Shown here one piece after another: positions 7,406-16,205 of a DNA stretch of 64,000 nt (position 1 is its first letter; the number at the start of each line of letters is the position of its first letter). This DNA is from Mesorhizobium sp. AR07 (GTDB lineage Bacteria > Pseudomonadota > Alphaproteobacteria > Rhizobiales > Rhizobiaceae), in the NCBI RefSeq assembly GCF_024746815.1, contig NZ_CP080526.1:248001-312000 (forward strand). Reading direction: 5' to 3'. A program made the translations under genes and the position numbers. The notes beneath the pieces are model-generated. The model searched no databases. It was given only the letters and a program-made list of their open reading frames with translations, and was not told where the DNA came from.

Positions 7406-8994
7406 AGCCTGAAAAATTCATGGGGGTTGGTGGATGTGGCGCAAGCCGTTGAAATGACTTAGGATTTGGTTGCTTAAGCCGATCCGAACCATTTCCCGGA
7501 GACCACACCCACCATGAACGATCTTACGCTGCCGCTGAGCGGTTTGTCATCAGTCGGCGGCAAGTCCGTCGTCGCCCGTTTCGACGGCGGCATGCTGTCG
7601 TCCAACAGCGGCGTTCTGGCTTTGGCCGAGGTGGAAAAGCGGTTGCGGGTGGCCGAGCGTCTGGCGCGTTGCATCGACGATCCGCGCTGCCCGGACCAGG
7701 TCGTCCACAGCCTGGCGGACATGATCGGCTTTCGCATGAAGATGATTGCCGCCGGCTACGAGGACGGCAACGACGCCAACCGGCTGCGCCGCGATCCGGT
7801 CTTCAAGATGGCCCAGGATGCGCTGCCGTCGGGTCGGGATCTGGCGTCGCAATCGACGCTGTGCCGGCTGGAGAACCTGCCCGGCGTGCGGGAGCTGGTT
7901 GCGATGGGGCGGGCGATGGTCGATCTCTATTGCGCCTCGTTCCGGCAGGTGCCGAAGCGGATCGTACTCGACATTGACGACACCTTCGACGCTGTGCACG
8001 GAGGCCAACAGCTTCGCCTGTTCAATGCCCACCATGACGAGTACGGCTTCCAGCCGATCGTAGTGTTCGATGGTGCGGGACGGTTCGTCAGCGCGATCCT
8101 GCGACCGGCCAAGCGGCCGAGTGGGGCTGAGATCCGCCCCCACCTGCGCCGTCTGGTGCGGGCGATCCGGATCAACTGGCCGAACATTCGAATCCTGCTC
8201 CGCGGCGATAGCCATTATTGCAGCCCGCAGGTCATCGACTGGTGCCGCGCCAACGACGTCGACTTCATCTTTGGCCTCGCGCCCACCACGACCCTGCGCA
8301 AGCATGTCGCGGATCTGGAGGCCAGCACGACGGCGCGCTTCGAAGCGTCGGCCAAGACAGGCAAGGTCCGCAGGTTCAAGGAGTTCGTTGACGGCGCCGC
8401 TAGTTGGAGCCGCGTCGAGCGCATCATCGCGCGGGTCGAGGTCGGCGCCCAAGGTGCCGATACCCGCTTCGTCGTCACCAACCTTGCCGGTGGGAAGGCC
8501 AAGGCGCTCTACGAGGATGTCTACTGCCGGCGCGGCGCGGCCGAGAACCACATCAAGTCGTGGAAGACGCATCTTGCCGCCGACCGCACATCCTGCACCA
8601 GAGCGACGGCCAACCAGTTCCGGCTATTCCTGCATGCCGGTGCTTACTGGTTGATGTGGGGCTTGCGGGCCGCGATGCCGAGGCGCTCGAGCTTTGCCGT
8701 CGCCCAATTTGACACGCTGCGATTGCGCCTCATCAAAATCGCCGCGCGGGTGGTCGAGATGAAAACGCAAATCCGCCTGCACCTGCCGACATCCTGCCCC
8801 GACCAGCGTATTCTGCGCATCGTCCTCGATCGCATCCCCCAACTCGTGACATAGCGACGGGGCCAAGATGCCCCGAACCGAACCCGCCAACATCAACCCG
8901 CAAACCCCGCCTCCCATCACCGACGGATCAGCCCCGCCGCCCGACCAGGCTTGTCAAAATGCACCCACATCGCGACCAAATCGTAGCTTCAGGC
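7406..8994 (+). mobile_element. IS1380-family insertion sequence
   Basis: The element holds one transposase gene and is bounded by related ends: AGCCTGAA at 7406 and its partner TTCAGGC(C) at 8988, read inward. The inner part of the repeat is also similar (GTTGGTGGATGTGG against TTTGGTCGCGATGTGGG). It separates a relaxase tail on the left from a zeta toxin relic on the right, and its right end overlaps the toxin frame's stop codon. The exact ends are uncertain by a few bases. Confidence 0.7.
7514..8854 (+). CDS. IS1380-family transposase
   Basis: This 446-residue DDE transposase has the expected family length. The catalytic triad is visible as VLDIDDTFDAVHG (first Asp), RILLRGDSHYC (second Asp in the RGDS signature) and YCRRGAAENHIKSWK (Glu in the RRG-x-AEN-x-I-K block). 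The start MNDLTLPLSG is preceded by a purine-rich ribosome site. The frame is complete. It catalyses cut-and-paste movement of the element and is the only gene inside it. No codon or frame defect is visible, so the copy may be active. Confidence 0.9.
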   Translation: MNDLTLPLSGLSSVGGKSVVARFDGGMLSSNSGVLALAEVEKRLRVAERLARCIDDPRCPDQVVHSLADMIGFRMKMIAAGYEDGNDANRLRRDPVFKMAQDALPSGRDLASQSTLCRLENLPGVRELVAMGRAMVDLYCASFRQVPKRIVLDIDDTFDAVHGGQQLRLFNAHHDEYGFQPIVVFDGAGRFVSAILRPAKRPSGAEIRPHLRRLVRAIRINWPNIRILLRGDSHYCSPQVIDWCRANDVDFIFGLAPTTTLRKHVADLEASTTARFEASAKTGKVRRFKEFVDGAASWSRVERIIARVEVGAQGADTRFVVTNLAGGKAKALYEDVYCRRGAAENHIKSWKTHLAADRTSCTRATANQFRLFLHAGAYWLMWGLRAAMPRRSSFAVAQFDTLRLRLIKIAARVVEMKTQIRLHLPTSCPDQRILRIVLDRIPQLVT

Positions 8995-9835
8995 CGCCGA
9001 CAACTCATCGCTGTGCATCAAGGCGGCTAACTTGTCTCTGAAATGCGCAATGGCAGAGCGTGCACCGATCTGCTGCACCAGGTGCAGGTCGGTTTCGCCA
9101 ATGACCTTACCGCTGTACTCGCTGATCGGCCGTGGAATGAATGTCCGGCTCTCCTGTCCCAAGGCCCGCTCCGCGATCGCCTTGGCATCCGCAAAGCTCG
9201 CAGCATCCCGATGTTGGCGGCTCTGTGAGAAGTTCTGCAGTTCGTCCTTGTAGAGCATCCGAGCCCAGGCCGGCACATTCTCGCTGGCGCGAATTGCCTT
9301 GCCGCGCTCCAATATCACCGACAGTTCGTGGGGCTTGCCCAGCTGCGAGTTGTCGAAAATGTACGCCCGGTCAGCAAGCTTGGCAGCCTCGCGGATCAGC
9401 GGTTGATTGCGGTCGTAACGCTGACGGATCTTGTCTTCCGGACGGGATGCCCACCCTTGTTGACGCGATCGGCGACACGCATCACTGACAGGTTCGGGCT
9501 TCGGACGTTGACGTGGTAAAGCACCACCTCGTAACCGGCAGCTTTGGCGTCACGCACCAGGTCTACCTTCGACGGATGTGAGAACGTGGATTCAGTGACC
9601 AGGCTCTTTGTTCGGCCATGAGTTGCCGGCGACGTTCCTCTGCCAATTCCTGGCCACGTGCAGACTCCGACTTTGTTTGCGCTGGGTGACCAAACTCTCG
9701 CAACGCCAGCTCGTCGGCGTTTACAAACTCGGCGTCCGGATAGCGCTTTTCCAGTCGATTCCTGTAAAGCGTTGTCTTCCCTGCGCCGTTAGGCCCAGCA
9801 ATGACGTGCAGTGTCGGCGTTCTTTCGTCAGTCAC
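8989..9835 (-). pseudogene. zeta-family toxin, frameshifted
   Basis: Zeta toxins phosphorylate UDP-N-acetylglucosamine and so block peptidoglycan synthesis. The N-terminus has the Walker A motif TLHVIAGPNGAGKTTLYR and then EFVNADELA. Two single-base losses break the frame. One is near 9600, after RRQLMAEQ, where the expected continuation SLVTESTFSHPSK is in another frame. The other is near 9440, after GGHPV, where PEDKIRQRYDRN would follow. The last 109 residues (from about 9318) are again open. The gene starts with GTG overlapping the antitoxin stop as GTGA. The right end of the IS1380 element abuts or supplies the stop codon. The toxin is almost certainly inactive unless the breaks are sequencing errors in short runs. 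Confidence 0.75.
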
Positions 9836-10257
9836 TCTTCGATCACCACAGTGTTCCCGTCGCCCGCAACCCGAACAAGCCGGCCATGCGCGTCATACCC
9901 TGCAGCACCGGCAGAGCGACCCAACAAGGCCATCGCAGCTGTTTCCTCGCTGCTCGGTGCAAGCATCACGTCATCAAGCAGGTCGTAGTAGTGCGTGCGT
10001 TCCTGGTCGGCCAGCAAAGCCGGATCAAAGCGACCCTCCAATGCGGCGCGAACGCGATCGAGGGTAAACCCTGGCGCTTGCTCGATGGCGCGCCCGATCC
10101 GCGCCCAGTGCTCGAGCTGGCCACCAATGGAACGCGAGAACACCGGTGCATCTTCCCGCGCCAGGTTGACGAGGGCGCTTGACAGTTTCACCGACGCGAA
10201 ATCGATCTTAGGCTGACGGGCAGGGGAGTTTGGCGAAGGTTTGGTCTTTGTGGGCAT
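9832..10257 (-). CDS. ParD-like antitoxin partner of zeta toxin
   Basis: The protein has 141 residues and reads KIDFASVKLSSALVNLAREDAPVFSRSIGGQLEHWARIGRAIEQAPGF near the start, which is the signature of the ParD-like antitoxin family seen beside zeta toxins in proteobacterial plasmids. It should bind and neutralise the toxin and repress its own promoter. ATG at 10257 was chosen over GTG at 10260 because it is better placed after AGGAG. The gene overlaps the toxin start by four bases. A perfect palindrome 19 bases upstream (10276-10290) is the likely operator. The antitoxin is intact although the toxin is broken, so it may persist as a solitary regulator or anti-addiction gene. Confidence 0.72.
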   Translation of the reverse strand: MPTKTKPSPNSPARQPKIDFASVKLSSALVNLAREDAPVFSRSIGGQLEHWARIGRAIEQAPGFTLDRVRAALEGRFDPALLADQERTHYYDLLDDVMLAPSSEETAAMALLGRSAGAAGYDAHGRLVRVAGDGNTVVIEE

Positions 10258-10275
10258 CACGTTGCTCCTATTTGA

Positions 10276-10290
10276 GTAGCAAAATGCTAC
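10276..10290. promoter_or_regulatory. palindromic operator, copy 2
   Basis: GTAGCAAAATGCTAC has the same six-base arms as the palindrome at 6997-7011 and sits just upstream of the antitoxin gene on the minus strand. Autoregulation by the antitoxin is the simplest reading. Confidence 0.65.
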
Positions 10291-10384
10291 CCGAAATGCT
10301 GCCTAAAATCAAGCCGGGTGGCAAAGTGACACTCAAACAAAAAGCGCGGCCTGAGCCGCGCTTTCGTTCCTACATCGGTGGGAA

Positions 10385-10765
10385 TTACCGCGCCTGTGTC
10401 TGCTGCCCGTTGCCAGGCTGCGTGCCCGCTGCGCCTCCACCACTGTTGCCACCGGGGGTGCTGCAATCCTGGTAAGCCGAATTGCATTTGCCCTTGACGA
10501 TCGATTCCACCAGGTCATCTTGTCCGGACGGGCACATCTTGAGGAAATTGCGCCTCTTCTTGCGCTCGTCGCTGGGCTTGTCCGCCCTGATACTGAAATA
10601 ACGTCTCAGCGGCGGAGTACATTCCGATGGAGCTGATCCAGCCACCAGGCACAGAAGTGCCTCGCACGCGTCCTTCTGGTCTCCCTGCATCGTCTCTTGC
10701 GCAGCTACGCTTCCTGTGCCGCCGGCGATGAAGCTTGCCACCATTAAGATCCAAAGCTTTTTCAT
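10385..10765 (-). CDS. trbM: TrbM-family conjugal transfer protein
   Basis: The protein of 126 residues starts MKKLWILMVASFIAGGTGSVAA, a clear Sec signal peptide, and then has the TrbM core: DACEALLCLVAGSAPSECTPPLRRYFSI, RRNFLKMCP and a Cys-rich stretch (KCNSAYQDCS) with a Gly/Gln-rich tail. TrbM proteins are found in IncP-type conjugation regions and act in the periplasm in an undefined way. ATG 10765 was chosen because it directly opens the signal peptide, although the frame extends seven codons upstream. It follows a relaxase-like tail on the same strand, as expected in a mobilisation or transfer operon. Confidence 0.82.
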   Translation of the reverse strand: MKKLWILMVASFIAGGTGSVAAQETMQGDQKDACEALLCLVAGSAPSECTPPLRRYFSIRADKPSDERKKRRNFLKMCPSGQDDLVESIVKGKCNSAYQDCSTPGGNSGGGAAGTQPGNGQQTQAR

Positions 10766-10785
10766 AGTCGTCACCTGATTGGTCA

Positions 10786-10898
10786 TTATCGTTCCGCGCC
10801 GCGATCCTGCCGGCGTTCTGCTTCCTGCCGTTTACGGACTTCCGGCAGAGAATTGCCCTTAGCCAAGCCGCGCTCGATATTCTCACGCAGCGAAGCTA
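10786..10898 (-). pseudogene. second relaxase-like C-terminal tail
   Basis: The minus-strand frame ending at 10786 reads LRENIERGLAKGNSLPEVRK and then a charged end rich in Arg and Glu (RQEAERRQDRGAER). It resembles the tail at 7066 (LAGRIERGETLPDIRRK). The upstream part of the gene is replaced by the left inverted repeat of the Tn3 transposon at 10899. The frame continues for about 13 codons into the repeat, but those codons are transposon-derived. Confidence 0.45.
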
Positions 10899-10943
10899 GG
10901 CCCTGTCGGCTCGAAGCCGGGATTTTGGCCAAGTTGAAGAACG
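10899..10943 (+). repeat. left terminal inverted repeat of the Tn3 element
   Basis: This 45-bp repeat begins GGCCCTGTCGG and ends TTGAAGAACG. It is identical to the reverse complement of 16639-16683. At 45 bp it is longer than the common ~38-bp Tn3 repeats. Confidence 0.9.
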
Positions 10944-11019
10944 TTGTGGGAACATTGTCTCGCTAATTGACGAGTGCTTTGCTGGGGAATGACAGTCTGC
11001 TCCAATTTTAGGGATTGGA

Positions 11020-12330
11020 GTGACGGGTTTGCATATTTCGCGAGAGGATTTGATCGGGCGCTGGAGCCTGAGCTATTCGGATATTGAATTTGTGAACGGC
11101 AAGCCGGTCCCGGCGCGACTGGGATTGGCGGTTCAGCTTAAGTTCTTCGCCGCGCACGGCTTCTTTGTACAGGACCATGCCTCGATCCCGGCCGACAGCG
11201 TTTCCTGGCTGGCCGAGCAGCTTGGCGTCGGATCTGGCGCCATGACCGAGTATGATTTCTCCGGTCGGACTGCGCGCCGGCATTGTGCCGAGATTTTGCA
11301 GTACCTCGGCTTTCGGCGCCTGAAACGGTGCGATCGGGAAGAGCTGACATTATGGATCGCTGGCGAACTGTGTCCGACCGGGCAATCGGTCGGCGCCATG
11401 CTCGAGCAGGTTTTTCTGTGGTGCCGGGACCGTTGCATATACGGCCCGTCGCACAAGGAACTGGAACGCCTGGTGCGTTCGCAACGGCAACACTATCTCG
11501 ACGACTGGTTGACCGGGGTGAGCGCTCGCCTTTCAGCAAGCACGGTCGCATTGCTGGAAGCTTCTATTGCTGAGGCAGACGGCCAGACCGGCTTCAATAC
11601 GATGAGAGGTGATGCTGGCCAAGCGTCGCTCGACAACATCCTCAGCATGACGGCGAAACTTGCCTTCATTCAGAAACTTGATCTGCCACGGGATATGCTG
11701 TCGGCGACCGGCAAGGCATGGGTGGAACAGATTGTCCGCCGTGTCGCCGGCGAAAAGGCCTGGGAGATGCGGCGGCACCCTTCGGCCAAACAAATCGGAC
11801 TGTACGCAATTTATCTTTCGTCACGGCAAGCGCAGCTCACGGACGCGATGGTCGATTTGCTGCTCGAGACGGTCCACAAGATCGGGACGCGCTCGAAACG
11901 CAAGGTGGTCGGCGATATCGCGAAGGATATCGAGCGGGTTTATGGCAAGGAAAGATTGCTGGTTGAGATTGCCAGTGCTTCGATCGACGAGCCCGCGGGG
12001 CGCGTCTGCGATGTCATTTTCCCGATCGTCGGCAAGGACAAGCTGGCGGCGATCGTCAAGGAGAGCCAGGCGAAAGGGGCTCTCGACCGGCGCATATATA
12101 AGGTGATGCGCTCGTCCTGGGCCAATCATTACCGGCGCATGCTGCCCAGTCTGCTTTCGGTTCTGGAATTCCGGTCGAACAATACCGCGTGGCGTCCGGT
12201 GCTAGTGGCGCTGGATTGGATCAGGAGCAAGGTGGATGATGGCTGCCGGTTTGTGCCGATGCAGGATGTGCCGTTTGACGAGGTTATTCCGGCCAGATGG
12301 CGCAGTTCGGTCAATGACGATGGCGTGTGA
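11020..12330 (+). CDS. tnpA: Tn3-family transposase, N-terminal half
   Basis: This 436-residue product corresponds to the N-terminal DUF4158 half of Tn3 TnpA, which binds the terminal repeats (WSLSYSDIEFVNGKPVPARLG, and later EYDFSGRTARRH). It starts with GTG and ends ...WRSSVNDDGV-TGA. The rest of the transposase continues without a missing segment in the next frame from GTG 12327. The two frames overlap as GTGTGA, which looks like a two-base duplication of GT. Either the gene is broken here or the two halves are made by coupled translation and work together. No other defect is seen in this half. Confidence 0.8.
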   Translation: MTGLHISREDLIGRWSLSYSDIEFVNGKPVPARLGLAVQLKFFAAHGFFVQDHASIPADSVSWLAEQLGVGSGAMTEYDFSGRTARRHCAEILQYLGFRRLKRCDREELTLWIAGELCPTGQSVGAMLEQVFLWCRDRCIYGPSHKELERLVRSQRQHYLDDWLTGVSARLSASTVALLEASIAEADGQTGFNTMRGDAGQASLDNILSMTAKLAFIQKLDLPRDMLSATGKAWVEQIVRRVAGEKAWEMRRHPSAKQIGLYAIYLSSRQAQLTDAMVDLLLETVHKIGTRSKRKVVGDIAKDIERVYGKERLLVEIASASIDEPAGRVCDVIFPIVGKDKLAAIVKESQAKGALDRRIYKVMRSSWANHYRRMLPSLLSVLEFRSNNTAWRPVLVALDWIRSKVDDGCRFVPMQDVPFDEVIPARWRSSVNDDGV

Positions 12331-13928
12331 ACCGGATCAGCTACGAGCTTTGCGTCCTCACCCAGTTGCGTGATCGCATCCGCTCCAAGGAGATCTGGGT
12401 TGTCGGCGCGGACCGCTATCGCAATCCTGACGACGATCTTCCCAGGGACTTCGAAATCCGGCGTGACGCCTATTACACAGTCCTCAACCTGACCCCGAAC
12501 GCGCGAGCGTTCACAGCCGGCATTCGCAAGGAGCTTGAGCATGAGTTACTGCTTCTGAACGAAACGATCCCACGAAACGGCAAGGTCCGGCTGCTGTGGC
12601 GGGGCGAAAACCGCATATCGATTACACCGTTCAAGCCTCTGCCGGAACCGAAGGGGCTGGAAGCAATCAAGGGCGAGATCGGTCAGCGCTGGTCGATGAC
12701 AGGATTGCTCGACGTGCTGAAGGAAGCCGCACTCGATACCGGTCTGCTGGAGTCCTTCGAAACATCGGCGTCGAGAGTTGCCCTGTCGCGCGAGGCGCTG
12801 GATCGGCGGCTTCTGTTGTGCCTTTATGGTCTCGGCACGAATGCCGGGCTCAAGCGGATCGCCGGCGCAACACCTGATGTCAGCTACGACGAGTTGCTGC
12901 ATGTTCACCGCCGCTTTATCCACGCGCCGGCGCTGAGGGAGGCGTGCGCGAGGGTTGCAAACGCGACCCTGGCCATCCGCAACGCAGCAGTCTGGGGTGA
13001 CGCGGGTACGGCGTGCGCATCTGATTCGACAAAGTTCGGAGCGTGGGATCGCAATCTGATGACGGAATGGCATGCCCGCTACGGCGGCCGTGGTGTCATG
13101 ATCTATTGGCATGTCGAAAAACGTGCGACCTGTGTCTATTCGCAATTGAAACGGTGCTCGTCCTCGGAGGTCGCCTCCATGATCGAGGGCGTGCTGCGTC
13201 ATTGCACCGATATGGAAATCCAGCGCCAGTATGTCGACAGTCATGGTCAGAGCGCAGTCGGTTTCGCATTTTGCCGCCTTCTCGGCTTTGAACTCGCCCC
13301 ACGCCTGAAGGCGATAGCCCGTCAGAAGCTTGCCATCCCGGAAGCCTCGCTGCGCACAAGGCTGCCGAATCTCTTGCCGATCCTTTCCAGCGCGATCGAC
13401 TGGGAGGAGATCGAGCAGCAATATGACGAGATGGTCAAATACACCGCCGCCATGCAGACGAGAACGGCGGACCCGGAGGCCATCCTGCGCCGTTTCGCCC
13501 GTGCCGAAGTGATGCACCCGACCTACAAGGCGCTGAGCGAGCTCGGCCGCGCGGTCAAGACGATATTCTTGTGCCGCTACCTTCGCCAGGAGGCATTCCG
13601 CCGGGAAATCCACGAGGGGCTGAATGTCGTCGAAAACTGGAACAGCGCTAATGGCTTCGTGTTTTTCGGCAAGGGCGGCGAGTTCGCCACGAACCGGATC
13701 GATGAGCAGGAGATTTCCGCTCTGGCTTTGCACCTGCTGCAGGCGTCACTGGTCTATGTGAACACACGCATGCTTCAGACCGTGCTGGTGGAACCGAAAT
13801 GGGCCGCACGGATGGCGCCGGAAGACTATCGCGGCCTCACGCCTCTGATCTACAGTCACGTCAATCCTTATGGCCGTTTCGATCTCGACTTGAATAGTCG
13901 GATCGATTTTGATCGGCTGGCGGCATAA
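12327..13928 (+). CDS. tnpA: Tn3-family transposase, C-terminal catalytic half
   Basis: This 533-residue frame holds the DDE catalytic half of TnpA. It opens with VNRISYELCVLTQLRDRIRS, the usual mid-protein block. It then has ACASDSTKFGAWDRNLMTEW with the first Asp, RQYVDSHGQSAVGFAFCRLL with the second, and NVVENWNSANGFVFFGKGGEF with the Glu. The C-terminus (LTPLIYSHVNPYGRFDLDL) is the normal Tn3 end. The GTG start overlaps the stop of the N-terminal half. I see no ribosome site strong enough to favour free initiation, so translation probably depends on coupling or frameshifting from the upstream half. Confidence 0.82.
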   Translation: MNRISYELCVLTQLRDRIRSKEIWVVGADRYRNPDDDLPRDFEIRRDAYYTVLNLTPNARAFTAGIRKELEHELLLLNETIPRNGKVRLLWRGENRISITPFKPLPEPKGLEAIKGEIGQRWSMTGLLDVLKEAALDTGLLESFETSASRVALSREALDRRLLLCLYGLGTNAGLKRIAGATPDVSYDELLHVHRRFIHAPALREACARVANATLAIRNAAVWGDAGTACASDSTKFGAWDRNLMTEWHARYGGRGVMIYWHVEKRATCVYSQLKRCSSSEVASMIEGVLRHCTDMEIQRQYVDSHGQSAVGFAFCRLLGFELAPRLKAIARQKLAIPEASLRTRLPNLLPILSSAIDWEEIEQQYDEMVKYTAAMQTRTADPEAILRRFARAEVMHPTYKALSELGRAVKTIFLCRYLRQEAFRREIHEGLNVVENWNSANGFVFFGKGGEFATNRIDEQEISALALHLLQASLVYVNTRMLQTVLVEPKWAARMAPEDYRGLTPLIYSHVNPYGRFDLDLNSRIDFDRLAA

Positions 13929-13943
13929 TTTTTGGAGATACCA

Positions 13944-15509
13944 ATGGTTAAAATTGCTGAATCATGCCTGAATGTTCTCTACCAACATGGGCTGTCGTCG
14001 GCGCAGTTCCAGTTTTATTTCGAGAGAGCAAAGCATGATCTTCTGGCCAATGACATGGCCTGCGACGCCATCGTTGCGGAGGTTATGCAGTCCATGGACG
14101 ATCATCCGGATGTGGCAACCTTGTTCGGATTGCTGCTGGATGAGGCACGAATGGGCATCGAGAATGACAGCCCATATGGAAAGGCCTTCCTGGAAAATGC
14201 GGAGAAGGCGATCAAGGCTCGCATTGCTGCGGGCGCTGGCGAGCCGCTTCACGGTTTGAAAATTGCTGGCTTGTATCGGCGTGCCAGTCTGCCCGTACCA
14301 GACATACTGATGCTTGACCCGGTTGGGGAAAGCCCCGCCGAGGAGATCCCGATGCCGGATCTTGATGGCGCGCTTGCCGTTTTAGCGGCAGAAGTTGAAG
14401 CTGAAGGCGGCGGCGCGTATGAGTTCTTCAGTGGCCTGGATGAGATGTCGGCAGGAATGCCGGAGGAGTTCAAAGCCGAGTTTGTCCATCATCTGTTGAG
14501 CCTCGACAATCCCTTTCTGGAGCGCTGTGCACTCTATTGGCTGGTATCCGGCACATCATTGACGGGAGAGGCCGTGGCCGCCGGCCTACGAGAAAGGCTC
14601 ATGCGCGGGAAGCTGGAGCCTGAAACCTTATCCTATCTGCCGATCATTCGCGGCTGGCTGTCGGCGAGCGCCGCCCGGGCGGCTATCGATGACATTGGCA
14701 AGCTGGCGCTGCGACAAGGTCTCGCTGATGTTTCCAAACAAAACAGGGCGGAGCCGATCGTCAGCGACATCCTGGCGACCACCGCTGACGGGGTCGGAGC
14801 GCAAGGCCTAACGATTGTGGGAAAACTGCAAGCCCAGACATTTGTCGCGATGATCCTGTTAAAGACCGGATACGGCATCAAGGATGCCTTTGTCATTCGT
14901 TGCCGTTCAAAGCGCGAAGCAACCAGCATCGTCTCTTATGCCCGCCAGGAAGCAAACAGCGTCCGAATAGATCGAATGTCTGCCGAGCTTCTGCTGGAAG
15001 CGGCTCTGGCGGATGGGATAGAAAACGGCCATCCACCAGCGCCGGCCTTCATTGACGTCATGGAGGCTTGTAGCTTGAGCCAATTGCGGCCCCAGGAAAG
15101 GGATCTGCAGGCTTTGCTGGATCACGTCGATCCGCAAAAGGAAATCCAGAATGCGACAGCGGCACAACTGGATCGGATGCTCCGCAATGAGCCCGCACTG
15201 GATGCGCTTGTCCCGTTCACCGACAGCTGGTTTGAAGACACAGGAGAAACACGCGATATCATTCGGGGATCCCGCTCGGCGCGGACTGTTGAAAAAAGAA
15301 TCTGGGCCTTTCTCGAAGGCCGACGAGACATCTGGGCAAGGCGATTTCTGCAAACCGCGATCATTCTCAAATCGGCTAAAAAGGAGCGACTGTCAAAAGC
15401 ACTGGCAGCCGCAGCCTTTGCACTGATACACAAGCATCCCCTACAGGGCATCCCGCTCATGGAAGATATCGTTATGACCACACTGGATGCAGGCGGTGCA
15501 CCTTTGTAG
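13944..15509 (+). CDS. unassigned Tn3 passenger protein, 521 residues
   Basis: I do not recognise this protein. ATG 13944 follows TTTGGAGAT and begins only 15 bases after tnpA, so the two are probably cotranscribed. The sequence is almost wholly alpha-helical in character, without signal peptide or membrane span, and has many Leu/Ala-rich amphipathic stretches such as HPDVATLFGLLLDEARMGI and RTVEKRIWAFLEGRRDIWAR. This would suit a HEAT- or TPR-like solenoid. An acidic/Pro region lies near residues 115-150 (LDPVGESPAEEIPMPDLDG). No catalytic motif stands out. Its fixed place between tnpA and tnpR suggests a role in transposition, immunity or host effect rather than chance capture. Confidence 0.7.
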   Translation: MVKIAESCLNVLYQHGLSSAQFQFYFERAKHDLLANDMACDAIVAEVMQSMDDHPDVATLFGLLLDEARMGIENDSPYGKAFLENAEKAIKARIAAGAGEPLHGLKIAGLYRRASLPVPDILMLDPVGESPAEEIPMPDLDGALAVLAAEVEAEGGGAYEFFSGLDEMSAGMPEEFKAEFVHHLLSLDNPFLERCALYWLVSGTSLTGEAVAAGLRERLMRGKLEPETLSYLPIIRGWLSASAARAAIDDIGKLALRQGLADVSKQNRAEPIVSDILATTADGVGAQGLTIVGKLQAQTFVAMILLKTGYGIKDAFVIRCRSKREATSIVSYARQEANSVRIDRMSAELLLEAALADGIENGHPPAPAFIDVMEACSLSQLRPQERDLQALLDHVDPQKEIQNATAAQLDRMLRNEPALDALVPFTDSWFEDTGETRDIIRGSRSARTVEKRIWAFLEGRRDIWARRFLQTAIILKSAKKERLSKALAAAAFALIHKHPLQGIPLMEDIVMTTLDAGGAPL

Positions 15510-15653
15510 TGAATATTTTTGGTATACCCATGGAGAACATCGTCAATGAACGGGTTGCGGCCGTTGAATCCTGTTTATTGTGGGTCGGAAACGAGATATT
15601 GAACAACTCGGCATGACAGCACACGCAAATTGAACAGTTAGCATGGTTAGGAC
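15510..15653. promoter_or_regulatory. probable res site and tnpR promoter
   Basis: This 144-base AT-richer gap precedes the resolvase gene, the usual place of the three-subsite res region in Tn3 elements. Candidate imperfect dyads are present around 15575-15612, but I cannot delimit the subsites by eye. Confidence 0.45.
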
Positions 15654-16205
15654 ATGGCTCGTATCGGATATGCCCGTACATCCACAACAGACCAAAACCT
15701 CGCCGCGCAAATCGCCGCGCTCAGGAACGCCGGCTGCGAGGTCATCCGCGAGGAGCAGAAAAGTGGTGCATCGCTCGAAGGTCGTCCGCAACTGATGACC
15801 ATTCTCGACTTCATCCATGCCGGCGAAACTCTTGTCATCACCCGCATCGACCGGCTGGCCAGATCGTTGCGAGATCTTCAGGTGATAGTCGACCGACTCA
15901 AGGCCAAGGGCGCGCATCTGGTGGCCACCGAGCAGCCCGTCGATACCTCCACAGCCGCCGGCAAGGCGTTCTTCGACATGCTCGGCGTCTTCGCGGAATT
16001 CGAAACTAACCTGCGGCGCGAGCGGCAGGCTGAAGGTATCGCCGCCGCCAGGAAACGTGGCATCTACAAAGGTCGCCCACCGAAGATTGACCGCGCAGAA
16101 ATCCTGCTTCGCCTCCAAAAGGGTCAGGGACCCAGCAAGATCGCCCGCGATCTCGCCATATCACGTGGCACGGTCTATCAGGTACGCAACGGTGCTTCCG
16201 AATGA
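15654..16205 (+). CDS. tnpR: Tn3 resolvase (serine recombinase)
   Basis: This is a resolvase of 183 residues, the standard TnpR length. It resolves transposition cointegrates at res. The catalytic Ser is in ARIGYARTSTTDQNLAAQI. Other family blocks are LVITRIDRLARSLRDLQVIV, FDMLGVFAEFETNLRRERQAEGI and ARKRGIYKGRPPKID, followed by the C-terminal helix-turn-helix QGPSKIARDLAISRGTVYQV. ATG 15654 directly opens the conserved domain. The gene end overlaps the next start by four bases (ATGA), so the two are translationally coupled. It lies 144 bases after the passenger gene, with the res region between. Confidence 0.93.
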   Translation: MARIGYARTSTTDQNLAAQIAALRNAGCEVIREEQKSGASLEGRPQLMTILDFIHAGETLVITRIDRLARSLRDLQVIVDRLKAKGAHLVATEQPVDTSTAAGKAFFDMLGVFAEFETNLRRERQAEGIAAARKRGIYKGRPPKIDRAEILLRLQKGQGPSKIARDLAISRGTVYQVRNGASE

